This document shows positions 37,985 through 46,111 of a stretch of 64,000 nucleotides of DNA, in pieces (the first letter of the stretch is position 1; each line of letters begins with the position of its first letter). The translations under genes and the position numbers were made by a program. The notes under the pieces are model-generated. The model was not told where the DNA came from, ran no database searches, and was given only the letters and a program-made list of their open reading frames with translations. The stretch is from Aeromicrobium sp. Leaf350 (GTDB lineage: Bacteria; Actinomycetota; Actinomycetes; Propionibacteriales; Nocardioidaceae), in the NCBI RefSeq assembly GCF_916858655.1, contig NZ_CAKASL010000002.1:310001-374000 (forward strand), written 5' to 3'.

Positions 37985-39017
37985 TCGGCTCGCCGTCGGC
38001 ATCGACATCGGCGGCACCAAGATCGCGGCCGGGGTCGTCGACGAGGACGGCCGCATCCTGGCCCGTCGACGTCGTTCGACCCCGTCGACCGATGCCGAGC
38101 TGGTGCTCACGGCGATCGCCGAGCTCACCGAGGAGCTCCGGGCGGAGTACCCGGTCAAGGCCGTCGGCATCGGTGCGGCCGGCTTCATCGACGTCTCGCA
38201 GTCCACCGTCATGTTCTCGCCGCACCTCGCCTGGCGCAACGAGCCGCTGCGTGACCGCGTGGCCCGCCGCACCCGACTGCCCGTCCTGGTCGACAACGAC
38301 GCCAACACGAGCGCCTGGGCGGAGTGGCGCTTCGGCGCCGCCCAGAACGTGCCGGACGTCGTGACGGTCACGCTGGGCACGGGCATCGGAGGGGCGATCG
38401 TGATCGACGGGCACCCGTACCGCGGGGCCCAGGGGATGGCCGGCGAGTTCGGTCATCAGCAGGTCGTGCCCGACGGGCTGCCGTGCGAGTGCGGCAACCG
38501 GGGCTGCTGGGAGCAGTACGCCTCCGGCCGCGTGCTCACGCGCCGCGCCGCCGCCGAGGTGGCCGCCGGTACCCCTGCGGGGGCTCGCCTGCTCGAGCTG
38601 GCCCGCCTCGACGACCCCGCCTCCACCGAGGTCGACGGCACCCACGTCACCCGCCTCGCCGCCGCCGGCGACCAGACGGCCCTGGAGTGGATCGCCGAGG
38701 TCGGACGGTGGTTGGGCGTCGGACTCGCGAACCTCTCGGCCTCGATCGACCCGGGCCTGTTCGTGATCGGCGGTGGCTTGAGCGACGCCGACGAGATGCT
38801 GCTCGGTCCGGCGCGCGCGGCGCACGCCGATCAGCTCGTCGGACGCGGCTTCCGGTCGGAGGCCCGCATCGTGCGCGCCCACCTGGGGCCCGACGCCGGA
38901 CTCGTGGGTGCGGCCGACATGGCCAGGGTCAGAGCACGGCGCCGTCGTCCGGCGAATCCGGCCGGCCGCGCGCGGGTAGCCGCGAGAACAGGTAGGTCGC
39001 CCCGGCGACGGCGATGA
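37977..39017 (+). CDS. ROK-family glucokinase (paralogue 2)
   Basis: This 346-residue ROK kinase has the same motifs as its neighbour: GIDIGGTKIAAGVVDEDG, DNDANTSAWAEWRFG, GTGIGGAIVIDG and zinc motif CECGNRGCWEQYASG. The tandem arrangement with extensive similarity suggests duplication. The two differ in the sugar-domain C-terminal half. Here an extra basic, Arg-rich tail (after about residue 315) extends into the opposite-strand gene. It overlaps paralogue 1 by 8 bp (ATGCCTGA) and its 3' end overlaps the membrane-protein gene by 89 bp. Confidence 0.92.
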   Translation: MPDRLAVGIDIGGTKIAAGVVDEDGRILARRRRSTPSTDAELVLTAIAELTEELRAEYPVKAVGIGAAGFIDVSQSTVMFSPHLAWRNEPLRDRVARRTRLPVLVDNDANTSAWAEWRFGAAQNVPDVVTVTLGTGIGGAIVIDGHPYRGAQGMAGEFGHQQVVPDGLPCECGNRGCWEQYASGRVLTRRAAAEVAAGTPAGARLLELARLDDPASTEVDGTHVTRLAAAGDQTALEWIAEVGRWLGVGLANLSASIDPGLFVIGGGLSDADEMLLGPARAAHADQLVGRGFRSEARIVRAHLGPDAGLVGAADMARVRARRRRPANPAGRARVAARTGRSPRRRR

Positions 39018-39342
39018 AGCCGGCCCCGAGCACCACGCCGCGCGGCAGGAAGACGCCGATCATGGTGCAGACCACCAGCAGCGCCGGCACGCCGACCGCC
39101 GCGACCCACGCGAGGGTCGTGGGCCAGGCCATCTTCGGCAGGTGCAGCGGCTCGACGTCGCGGTAGAACTGCTCGTCCGGCAGGTCGTCGAACTCGACCT
39201 CGAGCTCGGGCGGTACCTCGGCCCGTCTCGGCTCGGGAGGGCGGACGGGCTCGGCCGGTGTCAGGTCGTCGGGCAGCTCGAGCTCGAGCCCCTCGACGAT
39301 CTCGTCGAAGCGCGTGCGCATGCGGTCGGCGTCGTCAGGCAC
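38929..39342 (-). CDS. Small membrane protein of unknown function
   Basis: This 137-residue protein has an acidic, proline-rich cytoplasmic N-terminus (about 1-70, with PEPRRAEVPPELEVEFDDLP) and two adjacent transmembrane helices (about 76-96, 100-118). No catalytic motif is visible. Its GTG start overlaps the esterase stop by 8 bp, so the two form an operon. Its last 89 bp overlap the 3' end of the second ROK gene on the other strand. Confidence 0.75.
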   Translation of the reverse strand: MPDDADRMRTRFDEIVEGLELELPDDLTPAEPVRPPEPRRAEVPPELEVEFDDLPDEQFYRDVEPLHLPKMAWPTTLAWVAAVGVPALLVVCTMIGVFLPRGVVLGAGFIAVAGATYLFSRLPARGRPDSPDDGAVL

Positions 39343-40135
39343 CGGACCCTCCCGTGGGCGCGCCCGTGACGTGCTGCTGCACGAAGGCGTCGGTGCGCTC
39401 GAAGATCAACGGCGCGTCGTGGTCGAGCGTCGCGACGTGGAAGCTGTCGTGCAGGGTGACGTCCTCGACGACGCTCGACGAGATGCCGGCCAGCACGAGC
39501 TCGCGGCTCAGGGGATCGACGACGTGGTCGTCGGTGGAGCGGAAGAACAGCAGTGGAGCGGTGATCGACCCGAGCCCGTCGCGGACGTCCTTCCAGAGCT
39601 GCGTCATCGACGCCAGCGCCTTCAGGGGGGTGCGGTCGTAGCCGTACTCGTCGGCACCCGACTTCTTGATGTCGTTGCCGATGCCCGGCATCGAGGGCAG
39701 CACGTGCTGCAGCAGCGGCACGAGCTTGATGTCCTTGCGGAGCGACGCGACGGCCGGGTTCACGACGACGACGGCGTCGACCTTGTCGGCGTGCTGCTCG
39801 GCCAGCCGCAGGGCCAGGCAGCCGCCCATCGACAGGCCGCCGACCACGACGTGGTCGCAGCGCTCGCGGAGGTCGAGCAGGTCGCGCTCGACGGTGGCGT
39901 ACCAGTCCTCCCACCGCGTGCGGTTCATGTCCTGCCACGTCGTGCCGTGGCCGGGCAGGCGCGGGACGCGCACGGAGTGGCCCTGCTCGACGAGGTGCTC
40001 GCCCCACGGACGCATGGAGACAGGGGAGCCGGTGAAGCCGTGACTGAGCAGGAATCCGACCGACCCGCCGTCGTGCACGAGCGGGTACGCCTCGGATCGC
40101 ACCGCGGTGCTGGATGCTGCTGATCGGCTCGCCAT
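39335..40135 (-). CDS. Alpha/beta hydrolase (carboxylesterase / monoglyceride lipase-like)
   Basis: This 266-residue serine hydrolase resembles the Est30/monoacylglycerol lipase group. The oxyanion segment is LSHGFTGSPVSM, the nucleophile is in GLSMGG, the acid in STDDHVVDP and the histidine in DSFHVATLDHD. I chose the ATG of MASRSAASS because TACGAT lies about 6 nt before it on the minus strand. A GTG 27 bp upstream is possible. Neighbouring plsC and fadD15 suggest acylglycerol turnover. Confidence 0.9.
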   Translation of the reverse strand: MASRSAASSTAVRSEAYPLVHDGGSVGFLLSHGFTGSPVSMRPWGEHLVEQGHSVRVPRLPGHGTTWQDMNRTRWEDWYATVERDLLDLRERCDHVVVGGLSMGGCLALRLAEQHADKVDAVVVVNPAVASLRKDIKLVPLLQHVLPSMPGIGNDIKKSGADEYGYDRTPLKALASMTQLWKDVRDGLGSITAPLLFFRSTDDHVVDPLSRELVLAGISSSVVEDVTLHDSFHVATLDHDAPLIFERTDAFVQQHVTGAPTGGSGA

Positions 40136-40203
40136 GACGCCATCGTATGTCGCGGACGTCACGTCGGAGTAGAGTCGGCGCGGACCCGCCGAAGGAGGCC
40201 GCG

Positions 40204-40938
40204 TTGTTCTACTGGTTCCTCAAGTTTCTTGCCCTGGGACCGTTGCTGCGCGTCGTGTTCCGACCGTGGGCCGACGGACTGGAGAACGTGCCGAAGGACG
40301 GCGGCGTGATCCTGGCCTGCAACCACCTGTCCTACAGCGACTGGCTCTTCATGCCGCTCGTGCTGTCGCGCCGTGTCACGTTCGTCGCGAAGGCCGAGTA
40401 CTTCGAGGGGCCGGGCGTGAAGGGCTGGCTGCAGAAGACGTTCTTCTCCGGCTCCGGCCAGGTCCCGATCGACCGCACGAGCGGCTCCGCCGCCGCCGGC
40501 GCGATCAAGACCCAGCTGCGCCTGCTCGACGAGGGCCAGATGTGCGGCATCTTCCCCGAGGGCACCCGGTCGCACGACGGCCGGCTGTACCGGGGCCGCA
40601 CGGGTGTTGCCCGCATCGCGCTGGAGTCCGGCGTGCCGGTCGTCCCCGTCGCGGTGATCGGCACCGACGTCGTGGCGCCGCCCGGCAAGGTCTTCGGCAA
40701 GCGCATCCGTCCCGGCGTGCGCTTCGGTCAGCCCCTCGACTTCAGCCGCTACGAGGGCATGGAGGGCGACCGCTACATCCTGCGCGCCATCACCGACGAG
40801 ATCATGTACGAGATCATGCGGCTCTCCGACCAGGAGTACGTCGACCTGTACGCGCAGGACGCGAAGAAGCTCGCCAGCAAGGCCAAGGAGGACGCCGAGG
40901 CCGCCGAGGTGCACGAGGAGCTGGGCAGCGGGCGCTGA
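40204..40938 (+). CDS. plsC: 1-acyl-sn-glycerol-3-phosphate acyltransferase
   Basis: This 244-residue membrane-associated acyltransferase of phospholipid synthesis has the catalytic HxxxxD in NHLSYSDWLF. The glycerol-phosphate site is FPEGTRSHDGRL, and GVARIALESGVPVVPVAV is also conserved. A TTG start is chosen: an excellent AAGGAGG ribosome site (40192-40198) lies 5 nt before it, and any earlier start would contain that site inside the gene. The C-terminal ~30 residues are charged. It corresponds to Rv2182c. Confidence 0.92.
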   Translation: MFYWFLKFLALGPLLRVVFRPWADGLENVPKDGGVILACNHLSYSDWLFMPLVLSRRVTFVAKAEYFEGPGVKGWLQKTFFSGSGQVPIDRTSGSAAAGAIKTQLRLLDEGQMCGIFPEGTRSHDGRLYRGRTGVARIALESGVPVVPVAVIGTDVVAPPGKVFGKRIRPGVRFGQPLDFSRYEGMEGDRYILRAITDEIMYEIMRLSDQEYVDLYAQDAKKLASKAKEDAEAAEVHEELGSGR

Positions 40939-40980
40939 GCCGCGGCGTCGGCCGGTTCGCCCGGCGGATATCCTGGGCGC

Positions 40981-42321
40981 GTGAGCATCCCCACCCTGGC
41001 TGACCTGCACGCGATCGGCGCGGCGCAGCAGCCCACGTACCCGGACCCGGTCGCGCGTGACGCGGCCGTCGACACCCTGCGTCGCATGCCGCCGCTGGTG
41101 TTCGCCGGCGAGTGCGACGCCCTGCGCGACCGCCTTGCCCAGGTGTCACGGGGCGAGGCGTTCCTGCTCCAGGGTGGCGACTGCGCCGAGACCTTCGAGG
41201 GCGTCACCGCCGACAACGTCCGCAACAAGCTGCGGGTCCTGCTGTCGATGGCCGTCGTCCTGACGTACGCGGCCAGCGTGCCGGTGGTCAAGGTCGGCCG
41301 CCTGGCCGGCCAGTACGCCAAGCCGCGCTCCTCCGACTCCGAGACCCGCGACGGCGTCACGCTGCCCGCGTACCGCGGCGACGCGGTCAACGGCTTCGAC
41401 TTCGACCCGGCGAGTCGCGCGCACGACCCGCAGCGCCTCGTCGACGTCTACAACGCGTCCTCGGCCACCCTGAACCTCGCGCGTGCCTTCACGAAGGGCG
41501 GCTACGCCGACCTGCGGCAGATGCACTCGTGGAACAACGACTTCGTCCGCAGCAGCCCCCTGGGCCAGCGGTACGAGTCGATGGGCCGCGAGATCGACAA
41601 GGCGCTGTCGTTCATGGACGCGATCGGCGTCGATCCCGCCCAGCTGCACACGGTCGACTTCTACTCCTCGCACGAGGCCCTGCTGCTCGAGTACGAGCAC
41701 GCCCTCACGCGCATCGACTCGCGCACCGAGCAGCCGTACGACGTGTCGGCCCACTTCCTGTGGATCGGTGAGCGCACGCGGCAGCTCGACGGCGCCCACG
41801 TGGAGCTGCTGAGCCGCATCGCCAACCCGGTCGGCGTGAAGCTCGGTCCGACGACGTCGGCCGACGACGCGATCGCGCTGGCCGAGAAGCTCAACCCCGA
41901 CCGCATCCCGGGCAAGCTGACCTTCATCACCCGCTTCGGCGCGGGCAAGATCCGCGACGGCCTCCCGGGCATCGTCGAGAAGGTCACCGCTGCCGGCATC
42001 GAGGCCGCGTGGGTCTGCGACCCGATGCACGGCAACACGTTCGCCACCGACAACGGCTACAAGACGCGCGAGTTCGACGACGTGATCGACGAGGTCCGGG
42101 GCTTCTTCGAGGTGCACCGCTCGCTCGGCACGTGGCCCGGCGGCGTGCACGTCGAGCTGACCGGCGACGACGTCACCGAGTGCATCGGCGGCGGCAACCG
42201 GCTGTCGGCCGCCGACCTGTCGACGCGCTACGAGACCCTCTGCGACCCGCGCCTCAACCGCGCGCAGTCGCTCGAGCTCGCGTTCTTGGTCGCCCAGATG
42301 TTGGGCGAGGCGACCGACTGA
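40981..42321 (+). CDS. aroG: Class II 3-deoxy-D-arabino-heptulosonate-7-phosphate synthase
   Basis: This 446-residue enzyme condenses PEP and erythrose-4-phosphate, the first step of the shikimate pathway. Class II signatures include FLLQGGDCAETFEG (metal Cys), KVGRLAGQYAKPRSSD, HFLWIGERTRQLDGAH and the metal ligands in CDPMHGNT. The GTG start lies 6 nt after TATCCT (40969-40974), suggesting leaderless expression. The product feeds tryptophan synthesis (trpD in this window) among others. It corresponds to Rv2178c. Confidence 0.97.
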   Translation: MSIPTLADLHAIGAAQQPTYPDPVARDAAVDTLRRMPPLVFAGECDALRDRLAQVSRGEAFLLQGGDCAETFEGVTADNVRNKLRVLLSMAVVLTYAASVPVVKVGRLAGQYAKPRSSDSETRDGVTLPAYRGDAVNGFDFDPASRAHDPQRLVDVYNASSATLNLARAFTKGGYADLRQMHSWNNDFVRSSPLGQRYESMGREIDKALSFMDAIGVDPAQLHTVDFYSSHEALLLEYEHALTRIDSRTEQPYDVSAHFLWIGERTRQLDGAHVELLSRIANPVGVKLGPTTSADDAIALAEKLNPDRIPGKLTFITRFGAGKIRDGLPGIVEKVTAAGIEAAWVCDPMHGNTFATDNGYKTREFDDVIDEVRGFFEVHRSLGTWPGGVHVELTGDDVTECIGGGNRLSAADLSTRYETLCDPRLNRAQSLELAFLVAQMLGEATD

Positions 42322-42327
42322 CGCTCG

Positions 42328-42861
42328 TCAGGCCTCGGGCTGGACGCGGAGGGTCATGAGGGTCGTGGCGAGCGAGTCGTACTGACCGCAGAGCAGGCAG
42401 AACTCGATCGCGGTCGCCTCGTCGAGGTGGTCGCGGAGCGTGGCCCACGCGGCGTCGTCGATGTCGCGCGTCGTGACGAACTGGTGCGCGGCCTCGAGGA
42501 GTGCGCGCTCGCGGTCGGTCCACCCGGTCCAGTCGCGGTCGCCGGCGCGGTCGACCTGCTCACGGGTCAGGCCGACCCGGCGGCCGATGCGGCGGTGGTG
42601 GTTCAGCTCGTAGGCGCACTCGCGGGTGGAGGCGACGTGCAGGATCACGAGCTCGGTCTCTCGACGGGGGAGCTTGCCGCCGGGCATGAGCCGACCGGAG
42701 TACCAGAGCCACGCGCGGAAGAGGCCGCGCTGGCGACCGAGGGTCGTGAAGATGTTCGGCCGGGGCCCACCCACGACCTTGCCGGCGATCGTGCTGATGC
42801 CGTGGTTCACGAGCCCGAGCTCGCGCAGTCCACCGGGTGCGATCCGCGGGGTCTCGTCCAT
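42328..42861 (-). CDS. Carboxymuconolactone decarboxylase / AhpD-like family protein
   Basis: This 177-residue all-helical protein of the CMD fold contains the core GGKLPRRETELVILHVASTRE followed by CAYELNHHRRIGRRVGLTRE. This is the CMD/AhpD core with Cys, Glu and His residues. A second CLLCGQYD lies near the C-terminus. Members act as decarboxylases, peroxidase partners or thiol-dependent reductants; this one's substrate is not clear. The ATG is preferred over an in-frame TTG 6 bp upstream. It is convergent with aroG and 26 bp from the pknL stop. Confidence 0.88.
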   Translation of the reverse strand: MDETPRIAPGGLRELGLVNHGISTIAGKVVGGPRPNIFTTLGRQRGLFRAWLWYSGRLMPGGKLPRRETELVILHVASTRECAYELNHHRRIGRRVGLTREQVDRAGDRDWTGWTDRERALLEAAHQFVTTRDIDDAAWATLRDHLDEATAIEFCLLCGQYDSLATTLMTLRVQPEA

Positions 42862-42887
42862 GGACAAATCCTAGACGATCGTCCAGG

Positions 42888-44921
42888 TCAGACGCCGAAG
42901 AAGCTGACCGTCGTGCCCTTCTTCTGCTGCGAGCCGCCGCTGGGCGTCTGGCCGATCACCGTGTAGTTGCGGTTGTTGCCGAAGGAGGCGGCATCGGGAA
43001 CGAATCCGGCGGCCTCGAGGGTCCTGATCGCCTCGTCCTTCTTCATGCCGACCACATTCGGAACCGCGAAGAGCTCCGGGCCCTTCGAGACGACGATCGT
43101 GACCGGGTCGCCGCGCAGGGCCTGGCCGCCGTTGGGGTTCTGGCTGATGACGATGCCGGCAGCGACGGTCTCGCTGAACTGCTCCTGCACCTGGGGGACG
43201 AACCCGTCGGAGGTGAGCCCGGACGTTGCGGCGTCCTTGCTCTGACCGGTGTAGTCGTTCACGTCGAGCGGTTCACGACCGAGGCTGACGATGACGTCGA
43301 TGGCGGTGTCGCGCTTGACCTGGTCGCCCACGGCGACGCCCTGGACGCCGATGATCTGGCCGGCTGGGACCTCCTGGTCGTACGACTCCGCGACGTCACC
43401 GAGCTCGAGCTTGGTGTCGGCCAGGATCGTCTCGGCGGCCTCCGGCGTCTGACCGCGCAGGTCCGGCACGACGTAGCGCTCGGGGCCCTTGGAGATCACG
43501 GCGTCGATCGTGTCGCCGGGCAGGATGCGGTCGCCGGGGCCGGGACTCGTGGAGATCACGGTGCCGAGCGGCACGGTCTCGGAGAAGTCGCGCGAGTCGA
43601 CCGAGAACGAGTACCCGGCCTCCTCGGCCTCCGCCTTGGCCTGCTGCTCGGACATGTTGACCAGGCTCGGCGCCGGGTCGTAGCGACCGATGCCGAAGTA
43701 CCAGCCGCCGAGGCCCGCCAGGAGGGTCAGCAGGAGGGCCAGGACCAGCAGGACCCGGCCGCGCTTGGAGTGCTGGCGGTCGTTGCCGGGCGGCTGGGGA
43801 GCGGCCGTGCGGGGCTCGGGACGACGCGGCGGCGACGGCGCTCCGCGGCTGGGGTCCTGGCCGGGAGGCGCCGGGGGGCGAGCGGTCGCGCCGCCCAGCA
43901 CCATCGTCGACGTGCCGACGCCTGCGGACCCGGCGACCAGCTCGGTGTCGACGCCCTCACCGGCGCCGGAGGCCGGCCCGACGGGAGCGGTGTCCTCGTC
44001 GCCGTCGACCGACGGCGGGGGGACCAGGGAGGGGCGCAGGTCTGCAGCGAGCTCGGGGTCGTCCTCGACGCCTTCGCGCAGCGCGTGCTGCACCTGGCGC
44101 AGCTGCTGCAGCAGCACCCGAGCGTCGGCCGAGCGGCGGTCGCGGTCGCGGCTCGTGGCGCGGGCCACGAGGGCGTCGACGTAGTCGGGGAGTCCGGGTC
44201 GGGCGTCCGACGGGGGACCGATGTCCTCGTGGACGTGCTTGTACGCGACCTGGATGGGGGTGTCGGCGTGGTGCGGCTTGACCCCCGTGAGCATCTCGTA
44301 GGTCATGGCGCCGACCGCGTAGACGTCGGACCGGGCGTCCGTGCCGGCGTTCACGACCACCTCGGGCGCGAGGTACGAGACGGTGCCGATCAGGGTCTTG
44401 CCCGTCGCCGTCGTGGATGCGCTGACCGCGCGGGCGAGGCCGAAGTCGGCGACCTTCACGTTGCCATCGGGCGTGATGAGCACGTTCTCGGGCTTGATGT
44501 CGCGGTGAACGATGCCGGCGTCGTGCGCCGCGACGAGAGCGATGAGGACCTGCTCGACCAGGTCGAGGGCCCGCAAGGTCGGCATGGGGGACTCGTGCCG
44601 CATGACGTCGCGCAGGGTGCGGCCGGGCACGAGCTCCATCACGAGGTACGTGATCGGTCCGTCGCTGCCCTGGTCGAAGACCGCCACGACGTTGCGGTGG
44701 TTGAGTCGCGCCGCCGACTTGGCCTCGCGCTGGAACCGCTCGGTGAACTGCTCCGGATCGCCGAGACCCTGGTGCATGATCTTGACGGCGACCTCGCGGT
44801 CCAGGCGGGTGTCCTGGGCGCGGAAGACGCTGGCCATGCCGCCGCGCGCGATGAACTCGACGATGCGGTACCGGCCGTGGACGAGCTGGCCGATCATCGC
44901 GTCGTCACCCACGACTGCCAT
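42888..44921 (-). CDS. pknL: Serine/threonine protein kinase with PASTA domains (PknL)
   Basis: This 677-residue receptor kinase has a cytoplasmic kinase domain (about 15-275) with glycine loop FIARGGMASVFRA, Lys in EVAVKIMHQG, HRDIKPENVLI and DFGLARA. A Pro-rich linker and one transmembrane helix (about 393-413) follow, then four PASTA domains that sense muropeptides or lipid II. The first lobe segments match PknL/PknB-type kinases that control cell wall growth. AAGGAGGTGGCGGC precedes the ATG. The Rv2175c-like DNA-binding substrate gene found beside pknL in M. tuberculosis is missing. Confidence 0.95.
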   Translation of the reverse strand: MAVVGDDAMIGQLVHGRYRIVEFIARGGMASVFRAQDTRLDREVAVKIMHQGLGDPEQFTERFQREAKSAARLNHRNVVAVFDQGSDGPITYLVMELVPGRTLRDVMRHESPMPTLRALDLVEQVLIALVAAHDAGIVHRDIKPENVLITPDGNVKVADFGLARAVSASTTATGKTLIGTVSYLAPEVVVNAGTDARSDVYAVGAMTYEMLTGVKPHHADTPIQVAYKHVHEDIGPPSDARPGLPDYVDALVARATSRDRDRRSADARVLLQQLRQVQHALREGVEDDPELAADLRPSLVPPPSVDGDEDTAPVGPASGAGEGVDTELVAGSAGVGTSTMVLGGATARPPAPPGQDPSRGAPSPPRRPEPRTAAPQPPGNDRQHSKRGRVLLVLALLLTLLAGLGGWYFGIGRYDPAPSLVNMSEQQAKAEAEEAGYSFSVDSRDFSETVPLGTVISTSPGPGDRILPGDTIDAVISKGPERYVVPDLRGQTPEAAETILADTKLELGDVAESYDQEVPAGQIIGVQGVAVGDQVKRDTAIDVIVSLGREPLDVNDYTGQSKDAATSGLTSDGFVPQVQEQFSETVAAGIVISQNPNGGQALRGDPVTIVVSKGPELFAVPNVVGMKKDEAIRTLEAAGFVPDAASFGNNRNYTVIGQTPSGGSQQKKGTTVSFFGV

Positions 44922-44999
44922 GCCGCCACCTCCTTGCCGCGAGCGCGATCCGATGAGCCGACGGTCAGACGGCCCTGTCGGGCGAGTCTAGTGAGTGGG

Positions 45000-46088
45000 T
45001 CAGCGATCTCGGCGGACCGAGCGCTCGATGAGCGGTTCGAGCGTCGCCCGTGCCACGTCGGGCAGCGCGGACAGTGCTGCGGTCGCCTCGGCGGCGTGCC
45101 GATCGATCGCGGCCTCGACGTCGTCGAGCCCTCCGCTGGCCAGGACGAGGGCGGTCGCCTCGCCCACGCCCTCGGGGGTGCCCAGCACGGTGGAGAGCCG
45201 TTCTGCGTCCTGCAGGGGCAGGCGGGCGAGGGCTCGTGCGACGAGCAGGGTGCGCTTGCCCTCCCGCAGGTCGTCGCCTGCGGGCTTGCCGGTCGTCGCC
45301 GGGTCGCCGAACACGCCGAGGACGTCGTCGCGCAGCTGGAACGCGGCACCGAGCGGCATCGCCACGGCGCTGAGCCGGTCGAGCAGGGACTGGTCGGCCC
45401 CGCCCAGGACGGCGCCCAGGTGGAGCGGGCGCTCGATCGTGTACTTGGCCGACTTGAACGTCACGACCAGCATCGCCGCGTCCGCGTCGACCTCGGCCCG
45501 CGTCTGCGCGACCATGTCGAGGTACTGCCCGAAGGTCACCTCGCTCTTGCAGGTGTCGAGCACGGCGAAGGCCTCGGCGAGACGCAGGGCGCCCTCGCCG
45601 CTCGCGAGGGACGGGTCGACCGTGGCCGCGTGACGCAGCATCTCGTCGCACCACGACAGCATCAGGTCGCCGAGCAGGATCGCGGTGCCGGCGCCGAAGC
45701 CCACCGGGTCGCCGACCCGCAGCTCGTCACGGTGGCGCTGCTCGAACGCCCGGTGCACGCTCGGCCGACCCCGGCGCGTGTCGGAGGCGTCCATCAGGTC
45801 GTCGTGGACGAGGGCGCTGCCCTGGAGCCACTCCCACGCGGCCGCGGCCGTGACCACGCCCGCAGGAGCGGGGGAGTCGGCCGGGGTGCCCGACGCGGCC
45901 CGCCAGCCGGCCAGGCAGAACAACGGTCGCATGCGCTTGCCGTCCGCGACGAAGTCGGCCGCGGCGTCGATGAAGCCGGTCAGCTCGGGATCGACGCCCG
46001 CCCAACGCGCCCGCTGTCGGTCGACGAACTCGGCCAGTGCCGTGTCAACGGTCACGAGATCGAGGGGGGAGTTGTCCGTCGGACTCAC
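45000..46088 (-). CDS. idsA: Polyprenyl diphosphate synthase (IdsA-like)
   Basis: This 362-residue trans-isoprenyl diphosphate synthase has the first Asp-rich motif in VHDDLMDASDTRRGRPS and the second in QLRDDVLGVFGD. Family Lys and Arg residues lie in DGKRMRPLFC. Chain length cannot be read off with certainty; GGPP or longer (C20-C45) is likely by analogy with Rv2173. The product could feed the CrtI-like gene nearby or the menaquinone and carrier lipid pathways. The GTG start is 7 nt from TATCGT on the minus strand. Confidence 0.93.
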   Translation of the reverse strand: MSPTDNSPLDLVTVDTALAEFVDRQRARWAGVDPELTGFIDAAADFVADGKRMRPLFCLAGWRAASGTPADSPAPAGVVTAAAAWEWLQGSALVHDDLMDASDTRRGRPSVHRAFEQRHRDELRVGDPVGFGAGTAILLGDLMLSWCDEMLRHAATVDPSLASGEGALRLAEAFAVLDTCKSEVTFGQYLDMVAQTRAEVDADAAMLVVTFKSAKYTIERPLHLGAVLGGADQSLLDRLSAVAMPLGAAFQLRDDVLGVFGDPATTGKPAGDDLREGKRTLLVARALARLPLQDAERLSTVLGTPEGVGEATALVLASGGLDDVEAAIDRHAAEATAALSALPDVARATLEPLIERSVRRDR

Positions 46089-46095
46089 GCGGCGG

Positions 46096-46105
46096 ACGAT
46101 ACCGT
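46096..46105. promoter_or_regulatory. Overlapping divergent -10 boxes of idsA and metF
   Basis: ACGATA (46096-46101; TATCGT on minus, 7 nt before the idsA GTG) overlaps by two bases TACCGT (46100-46105; 6 nt before the metF GTG). The start codons are 23 bp apart, so both messages would be leaderless and the polymerases mutually exclusive. Confidence 0.7.
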
Positions 46106-46111
46106 TGCCCC

